Translations under genes and position numbers: made by a program
The notes under the pieces: model-generated
Database searches by the model: none
What the model was told of the DNA's origin: nothing
What the model saw: only the letters and a program-made list of their open reading frames with translations
Shown here: piece by piece, positions 17,435 to 25,331 of the stretch
How positions within the stretch are numbered: the first letter of the stretch is position 1
Layout: each line of letters opens with the position of its first letter
DNA from: JANMDS01 sp031430575
GTDB lineage: Bacteria > Pseudomonadota > Gammaproteobacteria > Burkholderiales > Casimicrobiaceae
NCBI GenBank assembly: GCA_031430575.1
Contig: JANPBT010000078.1
Coordinates: 1-62,394, forward strand
Direction: 5' to 3'
Length of the DNA: 62,394 bases

Positions 17435-18784
17435 ATGGATCGTCGTCAATTTCTCACTTCCCTATCGGCCGGCGCGCTGGCCTCCTCTTTTGATTCAATC
17501 GCATGGGCGCAAGCAGCACCTGCCAACGACTACAAAGCCCTCGTTTGCATCTTTTTATATGGCGGCAACGATGGCAATAATATGATCATCCCGGCCGAAA
17601 ATTCCGCTTACGGTGCGTACGCTTCGGTGCGAACTGCGGCTTCCGGGCTCAACATTGCGCAAGCCGATTTGCTCAAATTCAAAACCGGAAACATGACCGA
17701 GTCTCTCGGCTTCAATCCGGCGATGAAGGGCCTGCACAGCATCGCCCAAGCGGGTAAGCTCGCCGTGCTGGGTAACGTCGGCACGATGGTCGCGCCCACC
17801 ACAAAAGCGGAATATCTGGCCTATAAAAACCGACCCGATAATTTATTTTCACACAACGATCAGCAAAATCAGTGGCAAGCTGCGATGTCAGAGGAAGCCT
17901 CGCGCATTGGCTGGGGCGGACGTTTGGCCGATGCAATTGCGCCGATGAATGGCGCGGCAACCTTCCCGGTGACCACGAGCGTCGCAGGCTCTACCCTTTA
18001 CATCGCAGGCGACGCGCAAGCCGCGCTTACGATCCCTGCAACGGGTGCATTTACGCTTTCCGGCTACGGCACCAGCACCGCGCAGCAAACGCGGCTCGCA
18101 GCGCTTAAGCAGTTACTGGCCTTAGGAAAAGACCACGCGCTCGTGAAATCTGCAGGCGATCAAATCGCCCAAGCCATTTCGTTGGCCGATACTGTCAACC
18201 CAATCATCACCAGCGCCGCCTCGCCCGTTGTTCCGCTTTTCACTACTGCTGGGAATTCACTCGCGACGCAATTGCTGCAAGTGGCCAAGCTCATTGAGGC
18301 GCGGGCAACGATTGGCTTGAAACGGCAAATCTTTTTCGTTTCAATCGGTGGGTTTGATACCCATACCAATCAAATTGCAACACAAGGCGATTTGCTGGCC
18401 GACGTTGGTGATGCGATGAAATCGTTTTATGATGCGACCGTAGCCCTTGGTGTCGCAAATAATGTGACTTCATTTACGCTCTCTGATTTTGGCCGCACCT
18501 TCAAGCCCGCGGCAGGCGGCAACCCTGGCTCTGACCATGCCTGGGGCAGCCACCATTTAGTGATGGGCGGCGCGGTCAACGGCGGGCTTTACGGTCGCAT
18601 GCCAGTGCATCAACTTGGTGGGCCCGACGATGTATCAAACGAAGGGCGTTGGCTGCCATCACTATCGGTCGATCAATATGCGGCGACACTCGCATCGTGG
18701 TTTGGTGTGCCCGCGGCGCAGTTGGCCAGTGTTGCGCCAAACATCGGCAAGTTTTCAACGCGTAATCTAGGCTTTTTGACCTAA
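17435..18784 (+). CDS. DUF1501 exported protein
   Basis: A 449-residue protein of the DUF1501 (sulfatase-like fold) family. The N-terminus MDRRQFLTSLSAGALASSF resembles a Tat signal (RRQFL), with cleavage likely after AWA. Marks include VCIFLYGGNDGNNMIIP near 37, FSHNDQQNQWQ near 138, FVSIGGFDTHTNQ near 300, TLSDFGRTFKPAAGG near 348 and DHAWGSHHLVMGG near 368, which look like metal-site motifs. A strong ribosome binding site (AAGGAG) precedes the ATG. It is cotranscribed with the DUF1800 gene and ends before an inverted repeat pair. Substrate unknown. Confidence 0.9.
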   Translation: MDRRQFLTSLSAGALASSFDSIAWAQAAPANDYKALVCIFLYGGNDGNNMIIPAENSAYGAYASVRTAASGLNIAQADLLKFKTGNMTESLGFNPAMKGLHSIAQAGKLAVLGNVGTMVAPTTKAEYLAYKNRPDNLFSHNDQQNQWQAAMSEEASRIGWGGRLADAIAPMNGAATFPVTTSVAGSTLYIAGDAQAALTIPATGAFTLSGYGTSTAQQTRLAALKQLLALGKDHALVKSAGDQIAQAISLADTVNPIITSAASPVVPLFTTAGNSLATQLLQVAKLIEARATIGLKRQIFFVSIGGFDTHTNQIATQGDLLADVGDAMKSFYDATVALGVANNVTSFTLSDFGRTFKPAAGGNPGSDHAWGSHHLVMGGAVNGGLYGRMPVHQLGGPDDVSNEGRWLPSLSVDQYAATLASWFGVPAAQLASVAPNIGKFSTRNLGFLT

Positions 18785-18791
18785 AAACCAA

Positions 18792-18846
18792 AATACCTGC
18801 GGCGCAGAATGAGCCTCTTTTAGCCTCAATCTGCGCCGCAGGTATT
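18792..18846 (+). terminator. Inverted pair of the dispersed repeat after the DUF1501 gene
   Basis: Perfect 17-base arms at 18792-18808 and 18830-18846 with a 21-base loop, each containing one exact core. It begins 7 bases after the DUF1501 stop codon, as a terminator would. Confidence 0.83.
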
Positions 18847-19244
18847 GCGATAAATCAGAGATTCCTCGCGCACTTCCCGCCAGTAGCGAAAGTCAAAAGC
18901 CACGGTAACGCATGTCAACCTGATACGCGCCTGCTTGAATGCTGTTAACGCTCAGGCCGACTCGATTCTGACTCAAAAAATAAATAATTGAAGCTGACTT
19001 CGCGTTCGCGATATCTGCGCCTGAAAGCATTTGCGCGTGGAACGGAAGTCGTTCGCGCGCGACGGGCAGCAGGCCTTTGAGGAGATGCCGCAATAACTTC
19101 GATTGTAGGCAGCGTTTGTGGTGTTGGAATTGGCGGTTGTGCCGGGCCATTTGCGGCCGCTTCGACGAAGCAGCATACCGCAACGGTCGAAATCTTCTCG
19201 GTAAATTTTGAGGGTATTTTCTGCTCGGGTTTATACGTACACAC
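18847..19244 (-). pseudogene. Remnant of a TonB-dependent receptor (signal and plug region only)
   Basis: Two frames together read like the start of a TonB-dependent receptor. The first (from 19244) gives TLPTIEVIAASP, the usual sequence just after the signal region. After a frameshift near 19080 the second gives ERLPFHAQMLSGADIANAKS, FLSQNRVGLSVNSIQAGAYQ and DMRYRGF, matching the plug pattern (...SGADI...FLSQN..SVN...Q...YRGF). A stop at 18893 follows, but in the same frame LSLLAGSARGIS continues like the family's ASPLLGTPQGIS. The remnant stops at the repeat pair ending at 18846; the rest of the roughly 2-kb gene is missing. It lies next to the sulfonate regulator. The call rests on motif memory, not a search. 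Confidence 0.65.
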
Positions 19245-19296
19245 TGACTACCCATTTTTTGCTTGGCCACGCTTAAATTTAGTAGCGTAAACCGCG

Positions 19297-20034
19297 CTAA
19301 CTACCGAGCTCCGAAGCGTATTCGTGACGGGCAGTGTTCACTTTTGACACACGCCACTCGACGGGCGTATTGTCGTAAGCGCAGGCGACGCGGCGAATTT
19401 CGAGTAGCGGGCTTCCAATTTTTACCCCAAGCAATGCCGCTTGCTCAGCGCTCGCGCTAGCGGCACGCAAGCGCTCGGAGCTGCGCACCACCGTACGTCC
19501 AAATTCTGATTGATACAAGTGATAAAGCGTGCTCGAACGCGTACAGATGCGACGCTCCGTTAAGCCCGCAAACTGCGCCGCAGGTAGCGTGATGTCATCG
19601 ACCAAGACCGGAACGCCCGCGAGCGAAAGCCGATTGCGCAGCCGAAAGACAGGCGAGCCGAGATCTATTTGCAGTTTCTTTGCTTCTTCAGCATCTGCTT
19701 TTGCGCTGGCAAATGCGATAAATCCAACATCGGGATAGCCTTGTTTTTCCATATCGTGCGGCGTCACATGGAAAAAATAAAATCGCAATCGATCACGATC
19801 GTGCGCGGCGACAAAAGTGCCCCGCCCTTGCTGCCGCACAAGGATACCTTCGCTAACTAACGCATCCATGGCCGTACGCAATGTGCCAATGGACACGCCG
19901 TGGTGCGCGGCTAACTCTTTTTCACTCGGCAGCGCCGCGCCTGGGGCGTAAACGCCTTTGGCCAACGCATCCATAAATTTGCGTTGCACCTGCTCGTAGA
20001 GCGGCCCTGCAGCGACACTCGGGCCGCTACGCAC
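19297..20034 (-). CDS. GntR-family (HutC/UTRA) regulator of the sulfonate cluster
   Basis: A 245-residue regulator. The N-terminal winged helix reads GPLYEQVQRKFMDALAKGVYAPGAALPSEKELAAHHGVS (residues about 10-50), with the typical PSEKELA helix-turn-helix entry. A UTRA ligand-binding domain follows from about residue 85, with GSPVFRLRNRLSLAGVPVLVDD near 128. It is the last gene of the minus-strand hps cluster, 68 bases after the HpsP-like gene, so it probably senses a C3-sulfonate and controls the cluster; that ligand is inferred from context. One exact repeat encodes LPAAQF at 19573-19586. Confidence 0.85.
   Translation of the reverse strand: MRSGPSVAAGPLYEQVQRKFMDALAKGVYAPGAALPSEKELAAHHGVSIGTLRTAMDALVSEGILVRQQGRGTFVAAHDRDRLRFYFFHVTPHDMEKQGYPDVGFIAFASAKADAEEAKKLQIDLGSPVFRLRNRLSLAGVPVLVDDITLPAAQFAGLTERRICTRSSTLYHLYQSEFGRTVVRSSERLRAASASAEQAALLGVKIGSPLLEIRRVACAYDNTPVEWRVSKVNTARHEYASELGS
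19573..19586 (-). repeat. Dispersed repeat core, inside the GntR regulator gene
   Basis: Exact core in sense orientation, encoding LPAAQF in the UTRA domain. Confidence 0.9.
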
Positions 20035-20061
20035 GAGCGCAATCTGCCTTGAAACGAGCCC

Positions 20062-20079
20062 AATCTGCGCCGCAGGTAT
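20062..20079 (-). repeat. Single dispersed repeat between the GntR regulator and HpsP-like genes
   Basis: Exact core at 20065-20078 in the 68-base gap, upstream of the regulator. Confidence 0.88.
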
Positions 20080-20102
20080 GCAATGGATTTTGCATTTGTA
20101 GA

Positions 20103-21101
20103 CTAATTGGGGCGCAAGATGATCTTGGCCGACGCGGTTAAACCGTGGTCGAGATCGTAAAAGGCTTTTGCACCATCAGCCAGCGCACGCTCCTCCACCC
20201 AAGCGCAATCGCCAAAGGCACCTTCATGCAGAAGTCCAACGGTTGCTTTTAAGTCCATCTGGGAATACGTGTAGGTGCCGATGAGCGTAATCTCAGCGAG
20301 CGTAAGTTTGCGCATATCAATTTCACTGGCCCAGTCTTGCAGACCGATATGCATCACCACCCCGCCGTGCCGCACCGCCTTCATGGCAGCTGCGCGGGTG
20401 AGCTTCGCACCAACAGCATCGACGACGAGCTCGCAGGTATTTTCAGCAGGCGCTTCGTCGGCGGTGGGATTGTAAGTGCGATAACCCGTATTTTTTTCAA
20501 TGGACGCACGTCGCAAGGCGTTGACTTCTGCCACTACGGCATTGCGCACGCCAAAGTGCCGCAGCAATAGCGCGGTGAACATACCGATCGCGCCACCGCC
20601 GATGACCAATACCGTGCATTCTGAAATCGGACGTACGAGTGCTTTCATGCCCATATGCAGCGCGTGCAGCGCCGTCGCCGCAGGCTCGGTGAGCGCCGCT
20701 TTTACGGCAGCCATTCCTGTAGGTAGTTCAATCAAGCATTTCGCGGGAATCGACATATGCTGCGCGTAGGCCCCGGGTCGCGTCATGCCGACCATGGATC
20801 GATTGCTACACAAATTGCTGCGGCCCTGCAAACAAAAATCGCACGCTCCGCACGCAATGAGCGGGTTGCCGGTGAAGCGCTTACCCATGTGCAGCCCATC
20901 AATCGCAACACCAGAAAATTCATGCCCTAAGATCAGGCCGGGCTTGCGACGGGGGTCGTGACCATGATAGGCGTGCATGTCCGAGCCGCAGATGCCGACC
21001 GCATCAATTTTCAAAATCACTTCATCGTCGGCCAATCGCAATGCATCAGGCTCATCACGATATTGCACTTCATTTGGCGCGGCGTATACAAGGGCTTTCA
21101 T
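20103..21101 (-). CDS. hpsP: Zinc-dependent alcohol dehydrogenase, likely DHPS 2-dehydrogenase
   Basis: A 332-residue medium-chain dehydrogenase starting at ATG 21101 (MKALVYAAPNEVQYRDEP); a longer frame to 21221 has no support. Catalytic-zinc motifs are VGICGSDMHAYHGHD near 36 and GHEFSG near 60. The structural zinc site is CGACDFCLQGRSNLC near 83-97. The NAD fold is VLVIGGGAIGMFTA near 167. Its start overlaps the SDR stop by 4 bases. In Cupriavidus pinatubonensis, HpsO and HpsP interconvert DHPS enantiomers through a 2-oxo intermediate; here the role is assigned from family plus neighbours. Confidence in the family is high and in the substrate moderate. Confidence 0.78.
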   Translation of the reverse strand: MKALVYAAPNEVQYRDEPDALRLADDEVILKIDAVGICGSDMHAYHGHDPRRKPGLILGHEFSGVAIDGLHMGKRFTGNPLIACGACDFCLQGRSNLCSNRSMVGMTRPGAYAQHMSIPAKCLIELPTGMAAVKAALTEPAATALHALHMGMKALVRPISECTVLVIGGGAIGMFTALLLRHFGVRNAVVAEVNALRRASIEKNTGYRTYNPTADEAPAENTCELVVDAVGAKLTRAAAMKAVRHGGVVMHIGLQDWASEIDMRKLTLAEITLIGTYTYSQMDLKATVGLLHEGAFGDCAWVEERALADGAKAFYDLDHGLTASAKIILRPN

Positions 21102-21880
21102 TTGGCGGTAAATCCTCCATCGCAGGCAATGGTTTGACCGGTAATATAGGCCGAAGCGTTGCTTGCGAGAAATACAGTGAGTCCATACAAATCTTCGAGC
21201 GCTCCATTGCGACCGATACACGTTTGCGCTGCGTTTGCCGCAGATCGCAGGGGATCATTAAAAACCGCGGCGGTTAGGGGCGTTGGGAAAAAGCCGGGCG
21301 CGATGGCGTTGCAAGTGATGCCATGCCCACCGTAGGCTTGCGCCGTCGCACGCGTAAGCTGCACGATACCACCCTTGCCTGCACCATAGGGCGCTGAATT
21401 TGCAAACGCGCGATAAGACTGCAGCGAGGCCAAATTAATGATGCGTCCCCAGCTTTTCTTTTGCATTGCGGGCGCGAGCGCTTGCGTTAAGAAAAACGGA
21501 GCTTTAAGGTGCAACGCGATTTGCGCATCAAACGTGGCCTCGGTGACGGCATCGAAAGGTTCGCGCAAATTCATGCCTGCCGCGTTGACCAAAATATCGA
21601 CCGCGCCATGCTCTGCAAGCACCGTATTGGCTAGATTCTGCGCCGCAGGTATATCGGAAAGATCGCACGCAGCGGTATCGCACGCAATCGCAGCCTGCAT
21701 ACCTGCGGCGCAGATTCGCAGCTGCGCGCTTGCCAGCGCGCTCTCGCGGCGGGCAACGATAGTCACTGTTGCGCCTGCCAAGCCAAGTGCTACGGCCATC
21801 GCTTCGCCAATACCGGAATTACCGCCGGTGATGAGCGCATGCTTGCCCGTTAAGTCAAAAAGTGCGGCTGCGCTATTCAT
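21098..21880 (-). CDS. hpsO: Short-chain dehydrogenase, likely DHPS 2-dehydrogenase
   Basis: A 260-residue classical SDR. The cofactor motif is ALITGGNSGIGEAMA near 16 (TGxxxGIG), NAAG lies near 95, the active-site Ser precedes YGAGKGG (Tyr-x3-Lys near 161-165), and IAPGFFPTPLT follows near 192. The gene lies 2 bases after hpsN and overlaps the HpsP-like gene by 4. With it, the protein would convert (S)- and (R)-2,3-dihydroxypropane-1-sulfonate through the 2-oxo compound. Two exact repeat copies in opposite orientations lie within 76 bases (21638-21713), encoding IPAAQN and ICAAGM. Confidence 0.8.
   Translation of the reverse strand: MNSAAALFDLTGKHALITGGNSGIGEAMAVALGLAGATVTIVARRESALASAQLRICAAGMQAAIACDTAACDLSDIPAAQNLANTVLAEHGAVDILVNAAGMNLREPFDAVTEATFDAQIALHLKAPFFLTQALAPAMQKKSWGRIINLASLQSYRAFANSAPYGAGKGGIVQLTRATAQAYGGHGITCNAIAPGFFPTPLTAAVFNDPLRSAANAAQTCIGRNGALEDLYGLTVFLASNASAYITGQTIACDGGFTAK
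21638..21651 (-). repeat. Dispersed repeat core, inside hpsO (copy 1)
   Basis: Exact core in sense orientation, encoding IPAAQN; inverted relative to the copy 48 bases away. Confidence 0.9.
21700..21713 (+). repeat. Dispersed repeat core, inside hpsO (copy 2)
   Basis: Exact core, antisense to the gene, encoding ICAAGM. With copy 1 it could fold into a coding-region hairpin. Confidence 0.9.
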
Positions 21881-21882
21881 GC

Positions 21883-23217
21883 TTACACCGTGACCGGCGT
21901 GCCTTTGTCAAAGACTTCGGTGGGAAAGTATTTATCGAGCCGATCATCGCCAGTGCGGGCGTGGCCTTCCATGCCCTCGAGTCGGGAGATGCGCGCCGTG
22001 GCTGCGCCGAGTGCTCGATTAGCTTCGCGGGTCGCGCGTTGCCACGTTAGGGTTTTCATAAATTTATGAACGGACAATCCGCCGGAGTATCGCCCCGCAC
22101 CTTTAGTGGGCAAAATATGATTTGGGCCACTGACTTTATCGCCGTAAGCAACGGTAGTCTCCTCGCCGAGAAACAGTGAGCCATAGCAGGTCAGGTTGGC
22201 GAGCCACCAATCAAGATCAGCGCATTGCACTTCGAGATGTTCGCTTGCGTAGCGATCAGAGATTTCTACCATTTCATCGCGCGTATCGCAAAGGATTACC
22301 TCGCCGTAATCACGCCATGCACAGCCCGCTGCATCGCGCGCAGTCGGTGGTAATTTTTCAATAAGCTTGGGCACCCAATCCATTACCTTTTCAGCAAGCG
22401 CTGCGTCATCGGTGAAGAGCCACATCGGCGACTCATGCCCGTGCTCGCCTTGCCCCACCAGATCACTGGCAACGATATAGGGATCGGCAGTTTTATCAGC
22501 GAGCACCGCGACTTCTGACGGCCCGGCGAAGACATCAATGCCCACTTTGCCGAAGAGCATGCGCTTGGCTTCGGCTACAAATTTATTGCCCGGGCCCACA
22601 ATAATATCGGCGGGCTTCCCGCTAAATAATCCGTGCGCCATCGCACCAATGGCCTGCACCCCGCCGAGGGTCATGATCACATCAGCCCCCGCGATATGCA
22701 TGGCATAGAGTACGTGCGGATGAATGCCCGGTGTCGTGGGCTTGCCATCCACTAAGCCGTAGTAGGGCGTAGAGCACGCGACAACGGTTTTCACACCGGC
22801 AACTTTTGCCGTGGCCACGCTCATGTACGCCGACGCAATATGGGCGTAGCGCCCAGTGGGCACATAGCAGCCCGCAACATTGCATGGGATCAAGCGCTGA
22901 CCGGCCGTCAAGCCAGGGTGCACTTCGGTGGAAAATTCGGTGCAGGAATCTTTTTGGGCTTGGGCGAAGCGCTTGACTTGCGCGGTTGCGAACTCAATAT
23001 CGCGCTTAACTTGCGCAGGAATGTCCTTCGTGCGCGCTTTAATTTCAGCCGGCGAGACGATAATATCGCCACTCCACTTATCAAGCGATAAAGCGAAATC
23101 ACGCACCGCTTGCTCACCGCGCGCGGCAATGTCCGCGAGCATATTGGCGGCAACTTTTTGCGCCGTAGCCGATTCTGTCTCGGGCGTTTTCGCAGCTTTT
23201 TTGAGGTAGTTCATCAT
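21883..23217 (-). CDS. hpsN: Sulfopropanediol 3-dehydrogenase (HisD-like)
   Basis: A 444-residue member of the histidinol dehydrogenase family. HpsN oxidises (R)-DHPS to (R)-sulfolactate with NAD+ in two steps. Family marks include HPGLTAGQRLIPCNVAGCYVP near 100-120, IVGPGNKFVAEAKR near 203, DVFAGPSEVAVLAD near 226, and DLVGQGEHGHESPMWLFT near 250 (metal-site Gln/His region). The adjacent SuyAB, SlcC/ComC and TRAP genes point to the sulfonate enzyme, and no other his gene lies nearby. It is the first gene of the hpsNO(P) run, 24 bases below an inverted repeat pair. Confidence 0.87.
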   Translation of the reverse strand: MMNYLKKAAKTPETESATAQKVAANMLADIAARGEQAVRDFALSLDKWSGDIIVSPAEIKARTKDIPAQVKRDIEFATAQVKRFAQAQKDSCTEFSTEVHPGLTAGQRLIPCNVAGCYVPTGRYAHIASAYMSVATAKVAGVKTVVACSTPYYGLVDGKPTTPGIHPHVLYAMHIAGADVIMTLGGVQAIGAMAHGLFSGKPADIIVGPGNKFVAEAKRMLFGKVGIDVFAGPSEVAVLADKTADPYIVASDLVGQGEHGHESPMWLFTDDAALAEKVMDWVPKLIEKLPPTARDAAGCAWRDYGEVILCDTRDEMVEISDRYASEHLEVQCADLDWWLANLTCYGSLFLGEETTVAYGDKVSGPNHILPTKGAGRYSGGLSVHKFMKTLTWQRATREANRALGAATARISRLEGMEGHARTGDDRLDKYFPTEVFDKGTPVTV

Positions 23218-23240
23218 GATTGAATAGGCTCAGTGAGATG

Positions 23241-23306
23241 AATACCTGCGGCGCAGATTGCGGTGTTTTGAAGCCCAAAATCGCTCAAATCTGCGCCGCA
23301 GGTATT
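23241..23306. repeat. Inverted pair of the dispersed repeat between the TRAP and hpsN genes
   Basis: Perfect 19-base arms at 23241-23259 and 23288-23306 enclose 28 bases. It lies between two genes on the same strand, so it could weaken read-through from the transporter genes into hpsN. Confidence 0.87.
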
Positions 23307-23321
23307 GAAGAGTAGCCGAAA

Positions 23322-24602
23322 TTAGAACTTCATATATTTCACGCCCCAAAGCGAAAGCTCTGGGAAGAAGCCGATGATGAGCGAGACAACAATCATCGAG
23401 CACACAAACGGAAGTGCGTGGCGCGCGATTTCGATAATTGGGGTGCGCGTCAATCCGCTCATTACAAAAAGATTTAAGCCAAACGGAGGCGTGATGAAAC
23501 CTAAGCCCAACGTGGTGATCATAAAAACGCAAAAGTGAATTGGATCCATCCCCACTTTTTGTGCCAGCGGCAGCAAGAGCGGCGCGAGAATCACGATGTT
23601 AGGGCTCGCCTCCATAAACATACCGGCAACGATCCAGACGATAAGCATGAGGATGATGACGGACGTTTTGCCAACGCCGAAACTCATGACCCATTCAACG
23701 AAGGTCTGCGGAATATCGAGCACCGTTAGCGCTTGCGAAAACAAGAGCGCCACGGCGATGATGGGCAGCACCACGCCGCAGACGCGGGCGGAAGTGCTCA
23801 GCATCGCCGGTAAGTCGTCAAGGGTGAGTGCGCGCTGCCGAAAGCCGATGAAGAGAGCAACGGCAACCGCAACGGCTGCAGACTCCGTTGGCGTAAAGAT
23901 GCCGCTATAGATTCCGCCCAAAATAATGAACGGAATCATCAGCGCCCATTTGGCATCCCACACCGCCGTACGCCAGCGCGCGAAGCTAAATTTTCCGGTT
24001 GAGCGCTCATAACCGCGAATGCGATTGATGATCGCATTGGTCATCATAACGGCGATCAACACGATCACGCCCGGCAAGAAAGCGGCTTGGAAAAGGGTCG
24101 CGGACGAAATGCCAAGCACCAGGCCAATGATGATGTATGCGATCGATGGCGGGATCAAGATGCCCGTGCATGCGCCAGAGGCAACCAATGCACATGCGTA
24201 GGCTTTGGGGTAGCCTTTTTCTTGCAAGCGATCCATCGTTAAGCGCCCAACCGCCGCAGCGTCGGCAGCGTCGGAGCCCGAAATGCACGAAAACAGTCCG
24301 CAACCCATGACGGTTGAAGTCCCAAAACCAGAGCGAAAACTTCCAAAGGTTGCTTCGGCAACATCCAATAATTTTTGCCCAAGCCCGCTGCGCACCATCG
24401 CATCGCCGGTCAGAATAAAAAGCGGAATTGCAATGAGTGCAAACGAATCAACGCCTTCAAAAAGCGCTTCACCAATTAAGGTGAGCGGCATAATGCCGGT
24501 GAAGTAAAGTATGGCGACTGTGCCCAATCCCATCGCAGCCCAAAAAGGCGCGCCGAGCACGAGCAACACGCAGGTGGCGACAATACAAAGGGTGACAATC
24601 AT
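23322..24602 (-). CDS. TRAP transporter large membrane subunit (DctM type)
   Basis: A 426-residue protein with about a dozen membrane segments, beginning MIVTLCIVATCVLLVLGAPF at ATG 24602; a longer start at 24641 would overlap dctQ. Marks include GAPFWAAMGLGTVAIL near 17, CGLFSCISGSDAADAAAVG near 102, ALVASGACTGILIPPSIAY near 136 and GFITPPFGLNLFVMSG near 368, the classic DctM glycine/proline motifs. It supplies the sodium-coupled transport channel, and C3-sulfonate import is inferred from the cluster. A similar TRAP system (HpsKLM) serves DHPS uptake in Roseovarius. Confidence 0.9.
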   Translation of the reverse strand: MIVTLCIVATCVLLVLGAPFWAAMGLGTVAILYFTGIMPLTLIGEALFEGVDSFALIAIPLFILTGDAMVRSGLGQKLLDVAEATFGSFRSGFGTSTVMGCGLFSCISGSDAADAAAVGRLTMDRLQEKGYPKAYACALVASGACTGILIPPSIAYIIIGLVLGISSATLFQAAFLPGVIVLIAVMMTNAIINRIRGYERSTGKFSFARWRTAVWDAKWALMIPFIILGGIYSGIFTPTESAAVAVAVALFIGFRQRALTLDDLPAMLSTSARVCGVVLPIIAVALLFSQALTVLDIPQTFVEWVMSFGVGKTSVIILMLIVWIVAGMFMEASPNIVILAPLLLPLAQKVGMDPIHFCVFMITTLGLGFITPPFGLNLFVMSGLTRTPIIEIARHALPFVCSMIVVSLIIGFFPELSLWGVKYMKF

Positions 24603-24612
24603 TAGGTCGTTC

Positions 24613-25326
24613 TCATGCGTCAAACATCGCTTTACCTGCATACACCGGGCGACCGGCGTGAATATCTTTCAGATCACGCCGAATCGACTGAACGCAGCGA
24701 AAAACCACCAAGCCAAAACCGATGGGCACTGCAGCTTCAAACCAGGCCTTATTGACGCGCAACACAGGCGTCTTGCCATCAAAGTGAATGAGCTGTTGGA
24801 TCGTATGCATTGACCAATAGACGGCGATGCAGGCAAAAATCAGAGTGCAAACTTCCGCTAGGATGTAGAGGTAGCCTTGCAAGCGGGGTGATACTCGATT
24901 CAGCATGATGTCAAAACGGATATGGGCACGCTCGCGGATCGCCGATGCGGCGCCAATGTAGCCGAGAAAAATGAATGCGTATTGCGCGGTCTCTTGCGCC
25001 CAAGCGGATGAGTAATTTAGGACAAACCTTCGCAGCACTTCTTGCACGATCGCGATGCACACAAAGACGTAAAAAACCAACATCGCGTAACGTTCGGCGT
25101 TTTCGTCTAATTTTTCCAAAAAACTGAGTTTGCGTTCTGCTTTCTCGCTTTGGATCACGCCGGTCACAAAAAGAACGGTGGCGGCGCCAAAAAGCAAAAA
25201 CTCCCCCACTTCGCTGATGCGAAGCGGAAGTTTCATCCCTGTTTTTTGTGAGACGGCACCTGCGATTGCAAACAGGGCATAGAGAGCAAACAGGAAGTAT
25301 CCGGTCGCTCTTGCGGTTTGACCCAC
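24613..25326 (-). CDS. TRAP transporter small membrane subunit (DctQ type), extended
   Basis: A 237-residue membrane protein. The C-terminal ~150 residues match DctQ, with VLRRFVLNYSSAWAQETAQYAFIFLGYIGAASAIRERAHIRFDIM in the middle (W-x-E motif followed by RxxxHIxxD). Usual DctQ proteins are about 160-180 residues; this one has two additional N-terminal membrane segments (residues about 8-25 and 42-60), giving about six. It lies 5 bases before dctP's stop and 10 bases upstream of dctM. It should scaffold the sulfonate TRAP carrier. Confidence 0.85.
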   Translation of the reverse strand: MGQTARATGYFLFALYALFAIAGAVSQKTGMKLPLRISEVGEFLLFGAATVLFVTGVIQSEKAERKLSFLEKLDENAERYAMLVFYVFVCIAIVQEVLRRFVLNYSSAWAQETAQYAFIFLGYIGAASAIRERAHIRFDIMLNRVSPRLQGYLYILAEVCTLIFACIAVYWSMHTIQQLIHFDGKTPVLRVNKAWFEAAVPIGFGLVVFRCVQSIRRDLKDIHAGRPVYAGKAMFDA

Positions 25327-25331
25327 GCGCG

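Noticed and set aside
20431..20450. CTCGCAGGTATTTTC in hpsP as a repeat copy
   Set aside because: Only part of the core is present; too degenerate to count.
21883..23217. Annotation as histidinol dehydrogenase (hisD)
   Set aside because: No histidine genes are nearby and every neighbour belongs to C3-sulfonate catabolism, so HpsN is favoured.
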